A DNA stretch of 9,437 nucleotides. Source: JBDSYA01 sp039925865 (GTDB lineage Bacteria > Bacteroidota > Ignavibacteria > Tepidaquicellales > Tepidaquicellaceae). Each line of letters opens with the position of its first letter. Within the stretch, counting starts at the first letter, position 1. The notes under the pieces are model-generated. The model did no database searches and was not told the DNA's origin. It saw only the letters and a program-made list of their open reading frames with translations. Position numbers and translations under genes: made by a program. The stretch lies in NCBI GenBank assembly GCA_039925865.1, contig JBDSYA010000291.1:1-9437 (forward strand), given 5' to 3'. Shown here piece by piece: positions 1-5,862 of this stretch.

Positions 1-328
1 CAATCTTACCGCCGGCTTCGAGTTCTTTTTTACGGATCTCCGGAAGATATTTTCTTCCTATTGATTCTTCAGTAAGTTCAAGTCCGTAAATCGGTTCTGC
101 AAGAGTTGAGTATTTGTAGCCGCCTTCTCCGTTAGTGATCAAGGCCAGATCAACCGTTCCTTTTAAGTCATGGACAATTTTATAATTCACACCTGCCATT
201 GCTGCGTCATCATCGGGATGTGCAGTAACAATAAGGATCTTTGGGGATGAATCAAGGCAGTAAGAATCCGTGATAAGGAATATACCAATGACAAAGAGAA
301 GTGCTAAAACATTTCGATAGAAATTCAT
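1..328 (-). CDS. PIG-L/LmbE-family deacetylase, N-terminal part (cut by window edge)
   Basis: Reading the minus strand from an ATG at 328 gives 109 open codons that run off the window at position 1. Residues 6-20 form a hydrophobic segment after MNFYR, so the protein is probably exported by a signal peptide; there is a Cys at 24 but no good lipobox. The mature part begins with KILIVTAHPDDD (His37, Asp39, Asp40), the zinc-binding and catalytic motif of PIG-L/LmbE N-deacetylases, followed by LITNGEGGYKYSTLAE, which is typical of a Bacteroidota-type PIG-L subgroup. The family hydrolyses N-acetyl groups from sugars or sugar conjugates; the substrate here is unknown. The usual Glu after HPDD is Asp (HPDDD). 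The gene diverges from the catabolic genes and is probably not part of their transcription unit. The family call is strong; the function is general only. Confidence 0.85.
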   Translation of the reverse strand, partial: MNFYRNVLALLFVIGIFLITDSYCLDSSPKILIVTAHPDDDAAMAGVNYKIVHDLKGTVDLALITNGEGGYKYSTLAEPIYGLELTEESIGRKYLPEIRKKELEAGGKI

Positions 329-403
329 AACTAATTTTAAACATAACTTATCTTAACTTATCTATAGACAGATTAATTTTCAAGTGCGATAACCAATTTG
401 AAA

Positions 404-437
404 TTCTAAATTTTCCTAAATTTTAAGTTCTAAATTA
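404..437. repeat. Reiterated A/T-rich word cluster (ttctaaatt / cctaaatttt)
   Basis: The word ttctaaatt occurs at both ends of this segment, with a related cctaaatttt between them. This is short degenerate repetition seen directly in the sequence. It resembles the A/T-rich spacer words common between genes in low-GC FCB-group genomes; no function is implied. Confidence 0.4.
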
Positions 438-520
438 GAAAATACCTGTTGCGCCTTGCAGGCATTAGTAAATTTGAAGTTACTTTCATACACGATATTA
501 CATTTAAAATTTACATTTTG

Positions 521-552
521 AATTTAAAATTTATAATTTGAAATTTTAAATT
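521..552. repeat. Perfect 12-bp inverted repeat, 8-nt loop
   Basis: The arm aatttaaaattt at 521-532 is exactly complementary to aaattttaaatt at 541-552, with ataatttg as loop. The stem is A/T only, so it would be weak as RNA but could extrude or bind protein as DNA. It lies in the divergent promoter region. A nearby direct repeat of tttaaaattta (503-513 and 523-533) shows the segment is internally reiterated. Confidence 0.6.
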
Positions 553-638
553 GAACATATTTCCTTTAATTTAAAAATAAAAAACTATACTTTTCTTTTA
601 ACAACCTCCCCCTTCATAGGAGCCCTTCGGACCGACCC

Positions 639-656
639 CCTCCTTTGGCAAGGAGG
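639..656 (+). repeat. G+C-rich hairpin in the mmsA leader
   Basis: CCTCCTT at 639-645 pairs perfectly with AAGGAGG at 650-656 across a TGGC loop, giving a 7-bp G+C-rich stem inside a G+C island (602-661) surrounded by very A/T-rich DNA. The right arm looks like an ideal Shine-Dalgarno but ends 23 nt before the ATG at 680 and is buried in the stem. It is more likely part of a dispersed repeat than a working ribosome-binding site; that reading is inference. Confidence 0.5.
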
Positions 657-679
657 AGGAGAAAATCAAAAACATAATT

Positions 680-2140
680 ATGAAAACAAGTTATCCTGAT
701 ACAAAAAATTACATTGCCGGAGAATTCACTAAGAACGGGCATAAAACACTTGATGTTATAAATCCTTCCGACGGAAAAATTATTTCAACAGTTCCTCTTT
801 CCAACAGAGACGATCTTGATGAAGCAGTGAAATCAGCTGAACTTGCATTTAAGAAATGGTCAGTAACTCCAATAAAAGAAAGAGTTCAGGTTTTTTATAA
901 ATATAAAACCCTGCTTGAAAATAATCTGACGGAGCTGGCAGAACTGACTCAAGCCGAGAATGGAAAGACATTTGATGAAGCAAAGGCTGAAGTTGAGAAG
1001 AGTATTGAGCTGACTGAGTTTGCATGTTCTTTACCGCAGCTGATCGGTGGTGAATTGCTTGAAGTAAGCGCAGGAGTTGAATGCAGGATCGAGCACAAGC
1101 CCCTTGGAGTTGTTGCATCTATCGCGCCTTTTAATTTTCCTCACATGGTTCCTCACTGGACAATACCAAATGCGATCGCGCTGGGAAACTGTATGATTTT
1201 AAAACCATCAGAGCAGGTACCTATAAGTTCAAATCGGATCGCAGAAATGCTTAAGGAAGCAGGACTTCCGGACGGTGTTTTTAGTATTGTAAACGGTGAT
1301 AAAGAAATCGTTGAAGCTATTTGTGATCATCCTGGTATTGCAGCAGTCTCATTTGTCGGGTCCACAAAAGTTGCCAAAATCGTTTATAAAAGATCAACAT
1401 CAAATTTAAAAAGATGCATTGCTCTTGGCGGCGCAAAAAATCATCTGATCGTATTGCCGGATGCTCATCCGGATATGACAGCAAATAATGTTGCGGCTTC
1501 AATGTCCGGCTGCGCGGGGCAGAGATGTATGGCAGCTTCGGCAATGATCGGAGTTGGTATGATCGATGACATTGTCGAAAAAATTATTGAAGAATCAAAA
1601 AAGATAATTCCCGGGAAAAATTTAGGATCAGTGATTACAAAAGAATCTAAGGATAGAATTGAAAGATTCATAAGTGAAGCTGAAAAACTTGGCGCAAAAA
1701 TTTTAGTTGACGGAAGGAACACTGTGGTAGAAGGAAAAGAAGGCGGCTTTTATGTCGGACCGACTGTTATCGATTATGTAAAACCTGAAATGGCAATTGC
1801 TAAAGAAGAAGTTTTTGGACCGGTGCTTGCGATCATACGTGCAAAGGATATTGAGGAAGCAGTTAAGATTGAAAATAATTCTGAATACGGAAATGCAGCT
1901 TCAGTATTTACGCAAAGCGGTTCGGCGGCAAGATATATAATGGATAATGCGAACGCGGGAATGATCGGAGTTAATATCGGCGTGCCCGTACCCCGCGAGC
2001 CATTTTCATTCGGCGGATGGAATGAATCAAAGTTCGGAGTATGCGATATTACGGGAAAGAGTTCGATAGAATTCTGGACATTGTTGAAGAAGACGACGAC
2101 GAAGTGGAATCCCGAAGCGAAGAAGAATTGGATGAGTTAA
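680..2140 (+). CDS. mmsA: CoA-acylating (methyl)malonate-semialdehyde dehydrogenase
   Basis: This 486-residue protein has the normal length and layout of the MmsA/IolA branch of the aldehyde dehydrogenase superfamily, which oxidises malonate or methylmalonate semialdehyde with NAD+ and CoA to acetyl- or propionyl-CoA, releasing CO2. Visible landmarks are IAPFNFP (148-154) and LKPSEQVP (174-181) in the NAD-binding domain, SFVGST (224-229), LGGAKNH (249-255) where ordinary ALDHs carry the general-base Glu, the catalytic Cys283 in CAGQRCMAAS, EEVFGPVL (376-383), and the family-typical tail FGGWNESKFG...EFWT...NWMS. The ATG at 680 gives the canonical N-terminus, YIAGEF at 11-16. Downstream aminotransferase and dihydropyrimidinase genes favour malonate semialdehyde from beta-alanine as the in vivo substrate. 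Pieces of its 3' end recur downstream at 2329-2356 and 2698-2735. Confidence 0.95.
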   Translation: MKTSYPDTKNYIAGEFTKNGHKTLDVINPSDGKIISTVPLSNRDDLDEAVKSAELAFKKWSVTPIKERVQVFYKYKTLLENNLTELAELTQAENGKTFDEAKAEVEKSIELTEFACSLPQLIGGELLEVSAGVECRIEHKPLGVVASIAPFNFPHMVPHWTIPNAIALGNCMILKPSEQVPISSNRIAEMLKEAGLPDGVFSIVNGDKEIVEAICDHPGIAAVSFVGSTKVAKIVYKRSTSNLKRCIALGGAKNHLIVLPDAHPDMTANNVAASMSGCAGQRCMAASAMIGVGMIDDIVEKIIEESKKIIPGKNLGSVITKESKDRIERFISEAEKLGAKILVDGRNTVVEGKEGGFYVGPTVIDYVKPEMAIAKEEVFGPVLAIIRAKDIEEAVKIENNSEYGNAASVFTQSGSAARYIMDNANAGMIGVNIGVPVPREPFSFGGWNESKFGVCDITGKSSIEFWTLLKKTTTKWNPEAKKNWMS

Positions 2141-2230
2141 CCAGGTTTTGTAAGATTTAAAAGATTTTATAAGATTATCAGATTTGAAAAATTGAATAAA
2201 GTTATTTTTTGTCATTTTCACTCCAAGCGT

Positions 2231-2325
2231 GCAACTTAGACTTCGGAATTTTTTTTTTGAGCGGACATAGATTTCCGAAGTCTGAGTAATGCTTTAAGTT
2301 AGCGCAACTTAGACTTCGGAAATCT
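2231..2325. repeat. Three-arm palindromic repeat element (direct plus inverted copies)
   Basis: An 18-bp word beginning gcaacttagacttcgg occurs at 2231-2248 and again at 2304-2321. Between them lies its inverted copy. Segment 2269-2283 (agatttccgaagtct) is perfectly complementary to 2311-2325, extending to 19 bp with one G-T pair (2269-2287 with 2307-2325). The same central arm can instead pair with the first copy (2273-2283 with 2238-2248, 11 bp, extendable). The two hairpins are mutually exclusive. A run of ten T (2249-2258) follows the first arm. The layout resembles REP/BIME-type intergenic palindromes. The second hairpin followed by TTTT (2325-2328) could also terminate mmsA transcription. 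Confidence 0.65.
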
Positions 2326-2328
2326 TTT

Positions 2329-2356
2329 GAATCCCGAAGCGAAGAAGAATTGGATG
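2329..2356 (+). repeat. Exact 28-bp copy of mmsA 3'-end segment (from 2107-2134)
   Basis: The 28 bases starting gaatcccgaagcgaag are identical to 2107-2134, which encode NPEAKKNWM at the end of the dehydrogenase. The copies are 222 bp apart, and the match stops right before the stop codon region. This looks like a duplicated gene-tail fragment. It has no start codon or ORF of its own. Confidence 0.8.
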
Positions 2357-2488
2357 TCGTGATGCAAAGTTAATCTTTGTCATGAATTATTTTTTTCCAA
2401 ATGATTTATGAATTTTCAAAGCATTCGTTGGAGCAAATGGAAATAATAAATCTCTCTAAACATACAGTTTCAAATATAAAAAAATATT

Positions 2489-2683
2489 ATGAAGGTAAAA
2501 TATGACAAAGAAGTTGATGTGTTGTATATCTGTTTGAGCCAGAAGCCGGTCAGTGAAAGTGATGAAAGTAAACCGGGAATAATAATTGATTATTCAATGG
2601 AAGGAGATTTAGTTGGAATTGAAATTCTTGAAGCGTCCAAGAAAATTTCACTTCCAAATAAAGTTGAGTATGAAGTAGCATGA
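2489..2683 (+). CDS. Small DUF2283-family protein
   Basis: This 64-residue protein matches the DUF2283 pattern from end to end: MKVKYDKEVDVLYICLS, a variable acidic stretch, then PGIIIDYSMEGDLVGIEILEAS. These are predicted beta-strands, probably forming one small sheet domain, and the length is typical for the family. The biochemical role is unknown. Many DUF2283 genes sit next to a DUF4258 gene in what looks like a toxin-antitoxin arrangement, but no such partner is visible here: the previous 348 bp are non-coding and the next gene is a lipoprotein. The ATG at 2489 has an A-rich leader without a Shine-Dalgarno. Fragments of mmsA on both sides suggest the gene entered, or was rearranged within, the locus. 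It is unlikely to be part of the catabolic pathway. Confidence 0.8.
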   Translation: MKVKYDKEVDVLYICLSQKPVSESDESKPGIIIDYSMEGDLVGIEILEASKKISLPNKVEYEVA

Positions 2684-2697
2684 AGCATTTTAAGTTG

Positions 2698-2735
2698 AGA
2701 GTTCAGACAGAATTCTGGACATTGTTGAAGAAGAC
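2698..2735 (+). repeat. Second copy of an mmsA 3'-end segment (from ~2059-2094)
   Basis: The 27 bases at 2709-2735 (agaattctggacattgttg...) are identical to 2068-2094 of mmsA, which encode EFWTLLKKT. The similarity extends upstream through agagttc (2698-2704) with a small indel. In the gene this segment lies before the piece copied at 2329-2356; here the order is reversed and the DUF2283 gene lies between the two copies. Confidence 0.75.
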
Positions 2736-2802
2736 TAAAATGTGACAAAAAATTTTTGTTGAAAGAATTTCAGTTTCCATTTTGAAATAATCTAAATGAC
2801 GA

Positions 2803-3471
2803 ATGAAAATATTAATACTCCTTCTTTGCTTTATACTTACCTCTTGCTCCGAAAAGAAACCGGAAGTAAGAATTACTGAAAAAAAAGATTCCGTCAAAAA
2901 ACAGGTTTCAAATAAAGACACCGCTTCAATCGAAATTAAAACCATCAGTAAGTCACTAAAAACCGCAACCGGAAAAAATTTCAAAATTGATGAAAGAAAG
3001 AAATCTTCCAGTGTCAGTGATTATTTAATTTCAGGTATTGGATTCGGAACCTTCAGCGATACTTTAAAAATTGAGAATAAGGATCCGTTAAAAAATATTT
3101 TTAATGCTGATCTTGATAAGGATGGATTTGAAGAGGTTTATATAATTACACAAGCAACAGGTTCAGGATCTTATGAAAATATTATCGGGGTGGCATCTGA
3201 TAAAGATAAAAGTTACAGATTAATAAATATCCAGGAGATCCGTGATAAGGACTTACAGAATACGGGACAGTTCAGCGGATACATGGGCAGAGATTCTATT
3301 TATGTTTCCGATGGAGTTCTTACGAGAGAATTCCCTGTATATCTGAAAACTGATGCTATGAGTGATCCGTCCGGTGGAAAAAGATTAATCCTGTATGCTT
3401 TGAAATCCAGCGGGAACGCTTATGAGATGATCGTAGTGAATTCGATATACATGAAGAAAGCAGTCAAGTAA
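2803..3471 (+). CDS. Lipoprotein with PliI-like lysozyme-inhibitor domain
   Basis: The 222-residue product starts with a classic lipoprotein signal, MKILILLLCFILTSC, with lipobox LTSC and Cys15 as the expected lipidation site. A charged, low-complexity linker follows (residues 17-70, rich in Lys, Ser and Glu). The C-terminal domain (about 75-215) contains DLDKDGFEEVYI (103-114), an SGSY motif (121-124), GYMGRDSIYV (159-168), REFPVY (175-180) and a GGKR..LYAL strand (191-200). This succession recalls the periplasmic inhibitors of I-type lysozyme (PliI), where an SGxY loop inserts into the lysozyme active site. I place it by memory of the family pattern, so the domain call is moderate; lipoprotein status is strong. 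It would act at the cell envelope and has no obvious link to pyrimidine catabolism. Confidence 0.6.
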   Translation: MKILILLLCFILTSCSEKKPEVRITEKKDSVKKQVSNKDTASIEIKTISKSLKTATGKNFKIDERKKSSSVSDYLISGIGFGTFSDTLKIENKDPLKNIFNADLDKDGFEEVYIITQATGSGSYENIIGVASDKDKSYRLINIQEIRDKDLQNTGQFSGYMGRDSIYVSDGVLTREFPVYLKTDAMSDPSGGKRLILYALKSSGNAYEMIVVNSIYMKKAVK

Positions 3472-3506
3472 TCATTTACAAAATTGTTTAACATTAAAAT
3501 AAAAAT

Positions 3507-4859
3507 ATGGATCCGGTATTAGCAATAGATAAAGATCAAATTGTAAAAGACAGCATGGATCATACTCTGACTTCATGGTCTAAGCAGCGCGGAGTAAAGC
3601 CAATCGTGATAGAAAGAGGTGAGGGTGTTTATATTTATGATACTGACGGAAAGAGATATCTGGATTTTTCTTCACAATTAATTGCAGTCAATATTGGCCA
3701 TGGCCATCCTAAAGTTGCTGAAGCTGTTGCAAAACAAATGAGTGAAATTAGTTATGTTTACCCCGGCATGACTACAAAGGTGAGGGCAGATCTCGGGAAA
3801 AAGCTTGCGGAAATTTCTCCGGGTAATCTTAACAGAACATTTTTTACACTGGGGGGAGCTGAAGCTATTGAAAATGCAATTAAGCTTGCAAGAATTTATA
3901 CAGGCAAGCATAAGATAATCACTTTGTATCAATCGTATCACGGGGCAACTTATGCATCATCTACTGCAGGCGGTGATCCGAGAAAACTTCCGGTTGATGC
4001 GCAGCAATCTCCGAATTTTATTCATATTGAGAATCCGTATTTTTATCGATGTCCATGGAATACTAAAACTCCGGAAGAATGCGGAACCAAAGCAGCTGAA
4101 CACTTGGAAAGAGTTGTTCAGTATGAAGGTCCTAATAATATTGCAGCGATAATGATGGAAGGTGAATCGGGTTCTTCGGGATGCATTAAATATCCTTCTA
4201 ACTACTGGAAGAAAGTAAAAGAGATCGCCGATAGATACGGCTTGCTTATTATTGATGATGAAGTGATGAGCGGTTTTGGACGAACGGGCAAATGGTTTGG
4301 AATTGATAACCATGGTGTCGAGCCCGATATACTGTGTATGGCGAAAGGAATTACTTCCGCATATCTTCCTCTCGGCGGTATGCTTGTGAAAGAGGAAATT
4401 GCAAAAGTTTTTGATGATAAGCCGTTAATGCTGGGTTTGACTTACTCCTCACATCCCGTAACTCTCGCGGCTGCAAACGCTGTTTTAGAAATTTATGAAG
4501 AAGAAAATTTAATTGACAATGCTGCTGAGATGGGAAAATATATGGATGAGAAAATGGAAGGCATGAAGTCAAAACATCCTTCGATTGGAGATTGGAGAAA
4601 TTCGGGATTACTGGGCTGTATCGAACTTGTAAAGAACCGTAATACTAAAGAGCCGATGGTCAGATGGAATGCACCGGCTGATGAAATGGGTGTAATGAAT
4701 AAAGTGATGGCAAAGATAAACGAACTTGGTATGTACACATTCGGAAGATGGAATTTTATTTTTGTCGCGCCTCCGCTGTGTGTGACGAAAGAGCAGATCG
4801 ATGAAGGTCTGGAGATTATTTCTGAAGCGTTGAAGATAGCTGATGAGGAGACTAATTAA
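3507..4859 (+). CDS. Class III PLP aminotransferase, probable beta-alanine (omega-amino acid):pyruvate type
   Basis: This 450-residue protein has the full class III (fold type I) aminotransferase layout. Landmarks are DFSSQLIAVNIGHGHP (53-68), TLGGAEAIENAIKLAR (114-129) for phosphate binding, the SYHG turn (143-146) whose aromatic residue stacks on PLP, IIDDEVMSGFGRTG (248-261) with Asp251 contacting the pyridine nitrogen, and the Schiff-base lysine Lys280 in MAKGITSAYLPLGG. The TPEECGTKAAEHLERVVQYEGP region resembles taurine- and beta-alanine:pyruvate aminotransferases. Next to a malonate-semialdehyde dehydrogenase and dihydropyrimidinase, the likely reaction is beta-alanine plus pyruvate giving malonate semialdehyde plus alanine. 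Taurine, 3-aminoisobutyrate or another omega-amine remains possible. It begins 35 nt after the lipoprotein gene and may be co-transcribed with what follows. Confidence 0.9.
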   Translation: MDPVLAIDKDQIVKDSMDHTLTSWSKQRGVKPIVIERGEGVYIYDTDGKRYLDFSSQLIAVNIGHGHPKVAEAVAKQMSEISYVYPGMTTKVRADLGKKLAEISPGNLNRTFFTLGGAEAIENAIKLARIYTGKHKIITLYQSYHGATYASSTAGGDPRKLPVDAQQSPNFIHIENPYFYRCPWNTKTPEECGTKAAEHLERVVQYEGPNNIAAIMMEGESGSSGCIKYPSNYWKKVKEIADRYGLLIIDDEVMSGFGRTGKWFGIDNHGVEPDILCMAKGITSAYLPLGGMLVKEEIAKVFDDKPLMLGLTYSSHPVTLAAANAVLEIYEEENLIDNAAEMGKYMDEKMEGMKSKHPSIGDWRNSGLLGCIELVKNRNTKEPMVRWNAPADEMGVMNKVMAKINELGMYTFGRWNFIFVAPPLCVTKEQIDEGLEIISEALKIADEETN

Positions 4860-4885
4860 GAATTACGAATTAGGAATTACGAATT
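4860..4885. repeat. Tandem gaattac/gaattag words
   Basis: Directly after the aminotransferase stop codon the sequence reads as near-perfect tandem heptamers gaattac-gaattag-gaattac-gaatt. Such aattacg words recur between genes in many low-GC genomes. It is simple repetitive filler by appearance. Confidence 0.6.
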
Positions 4886-4907
4886 GAAAAATTAATTTTT
4901 CGAATTC
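4881..4907. terminator. A/T-rich hairpin after the aminotransferase, possible weak terminator
   Basis: gaaaaattaatttttc (4886-4901) is a perfect 16-nt palindrome, and flanking gaatt (4881-4885) pairs with aattc (4903-4907) with one bulged G at 4902, giving about 13 pairs. T-rich sequence follows further on (4914-4926). The stem is nearly all A/T, so termination would be weak; it may only be repeat structure. Confidence 0.3.
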
Positions 4908-4940
4908 CTTACTGATTTTTAAATTTTATCAAAAAGTTAT

Positions 4941-5861
4941 TTGAATAAGCTAAAGCTAATTTCCGACTTTGACGGCATATGGACAAATCAGAATATTGAA
5001 GCCGAATATGTCTGGGATCATATTGTAAACACGACCTCCGGACTTACAGGATTTGGTCACAAGAAAGTTCAGAAAATACTCGAAGACTGCAAACTTGTAA
5101 TGAATAAGAACCCTCACTTATACGGGTGGTTTAATACCGGCGGGATAGCGGCATATTATAACGAAGATCCTTTTGGTGACAATAATGCAATTTTTGATTT
5201 TATAAACAAGAGTGATGACTCAAATGCGGATCTAAAAAAATTAAAAGAAGATGTTTTGAATAAATTTTCATCGCTGGCAGATTTCTCACAAAATTGTTTT
5301 GCAACATCAACTACAAAATTCAAAGAGGACGGTAAACTTAATCCAGTAGACACAATGCGTGAAGTTGTGAATAAACTAAGTCTCGAAAACGTGGAGATCA
5401 TTGTCGTATCAAATTCACAAACTGAAAAGATAAAATATTTATTTTCAAAAGCTGATATTTACGTAAGTGATGAAAATTCCGACACACGGGCGGTAGTTCA
5501 TGCAATAGGCGATGCAAGAAAGTACGTTATTAATGCTGATTACAAAGAGCTACCCGATTATTTAGAAATCAATTCACATTATAAAATCCCTCTTCGAAGA
5601 AACAATTATCATAAAATTCTTCTGAAGGAAAAACCCGACTATGTAATTGGTGATGTATTTTCGTTAGACATAGCTTTGCCATTACACCTGAGAATGAACG
5701 ATAAATCTTTTTCAAATTTAAAAGTGATACAAAGGGTTCAGCCCTATACACCTGATTGGGTGAAAGAGTATTTGAGTAAAGATAAATTTAAAGGAATGGC
5801 ATTTATGGTGAACAGTGTTGATGAAGTGCCGGAAGTCATTTCAAAGAGTTTTAATAATTAA
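4941..5861 (+). CDS. HAD-superfamily hydrolase of unknown substrate
   Basis: The 306-residue product carries the haloacid dehalogenase signature motifs in order: motif I SDFDGIWTN at the N-terminus (nucleophile Asp9, second Asp11), motif II VVSNS with Ser157, a candidate motif III lysine at Lys225 or Lys231, and motif IV IGDVFSLD with Asp238 and Asp243. The roughly 140 residues between motifs I and II would form a large C1-type cap that sets substrate choice; I recognise no named cap family. The start is a TTG at 4941: an in-frame stop lies at 4920-4922, and the next ATG would remove motif I. The stop codon is one base from the likely TTG of the permease, so the two are probably translationally coupled. 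A phosphatase or dephosphorylating role in nucleotide or nucleobase use is a guess from context only. Confidence 0.8.
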   Translation: MNKLKLISDFDGIWTNQNIEAEYVWDHIVNTTSGLTGFGHKKVQKILEDCKLVMNKNPHLYGWFNTGGIAAYYNEDPFGDNNAIFDFINKSDDSNADLKKLKEDVLNKFSSLADFSQNCFATSTTKFKEDGKLNPVDTMREVVNKLSLENVEIIVVSNSQTEKIKYLFSKADIYVSDENSDTRAVVHAIGDARKYVINADYKELPDYLEINSHYKIPLRRNNYHKILLKEKPDYVIGDVFSLDIALPLHLRMNDKSFSNLKVIQRVQPYTPDWVKEYLSKDKFKGMAFMVNSVDEVPEVISKSFNN

Positions 5862-5862
5862 T

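Larger units (their letters stand above)
329..679. other. Divergent intergenic region with A/T-rich repeats and a G+C island
   Basis: This 351-bp gap separates the minus-strand deacetylase from the plus-strand dehydrogenase, so it must hold both promoters. No ORF in it looks real. Most of it (about 340-600) is extremely A/T rich and built from reiterated words such as ctaaatttt, tttaaaattta and aatttgaaatt. The end (602-661) is abruptly G+C rich. A TATACT at 586-591 could be a -10 element for the dehydrogenase, but no matching -35 is visible at 17 bp, so I do not call a promoter. Confidence 0.7.
2141..2488. other. 348-bp intergenic region with palindromic repeats, no gene
   Basis: No convincing coding sequence lies here. 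From 5' to 3' it holds an A/T-rich stretch with repeated aagatttt-like words (2148-2190), a three-arm palindromic element (2231-2325), an exact 28-bp copy of part of the mmsA 3' end (2329-2356), and about 130 bp of featureless A/T-rich sequence leading to the DUF2283 start. Confidence 0.7.

Noticed and set aside
404..552. CRISPR-like array in the A/T-rich repeats
   Set aside because: The repeats are short, degenerate and irregularly spaced, without unique spacers of constant length or any cas gene.
586..591. TATACT as a -10 promoter box for mmsA
   Set aside because: There is no acceptable -35 at normal spacing, and such hexamers are frequent in A/T-rich DNA; FCB-group promoters may also use a different consensus.
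650..661. AAGGAGGAGGAG as the mmsA ribosome-binding site
   Set aside because: It ends 18-23 nt before the ATG, is paired in a hairpin, and no other gene here uses such a site.
849..1118. Minus-strand ORFs inside mmsA (849-1118, 1317-1544, 1465-1722, 2027-2221)
   Set aside because: They lie antisense to a clearly conserved dehydrogenase, have no recognisable domain and odd composition; they are shadows of the real frame.
2249..2258. Run of ten T as an intrinsic terminator for mmsA
   Set aside because: No stable hairpin immediately precedes the T run; the strong hairpin lies after it.
2703..2984. Minus-strand ORF of 93 codons overlapping the lipoprotein start
   Set aside because: It is antisense to the lipobox and linker of a well-supported lipoprotein, and its composition reflects the complementary strand.
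3952..4313. Plus- and minus-strand ORFs within the aminotransferase (3952-4152 +, 3957-4313 -)
   Set aside because: Both sit in other frames of a gene with all its catalytic motifs intact; neither shows a family pattern.
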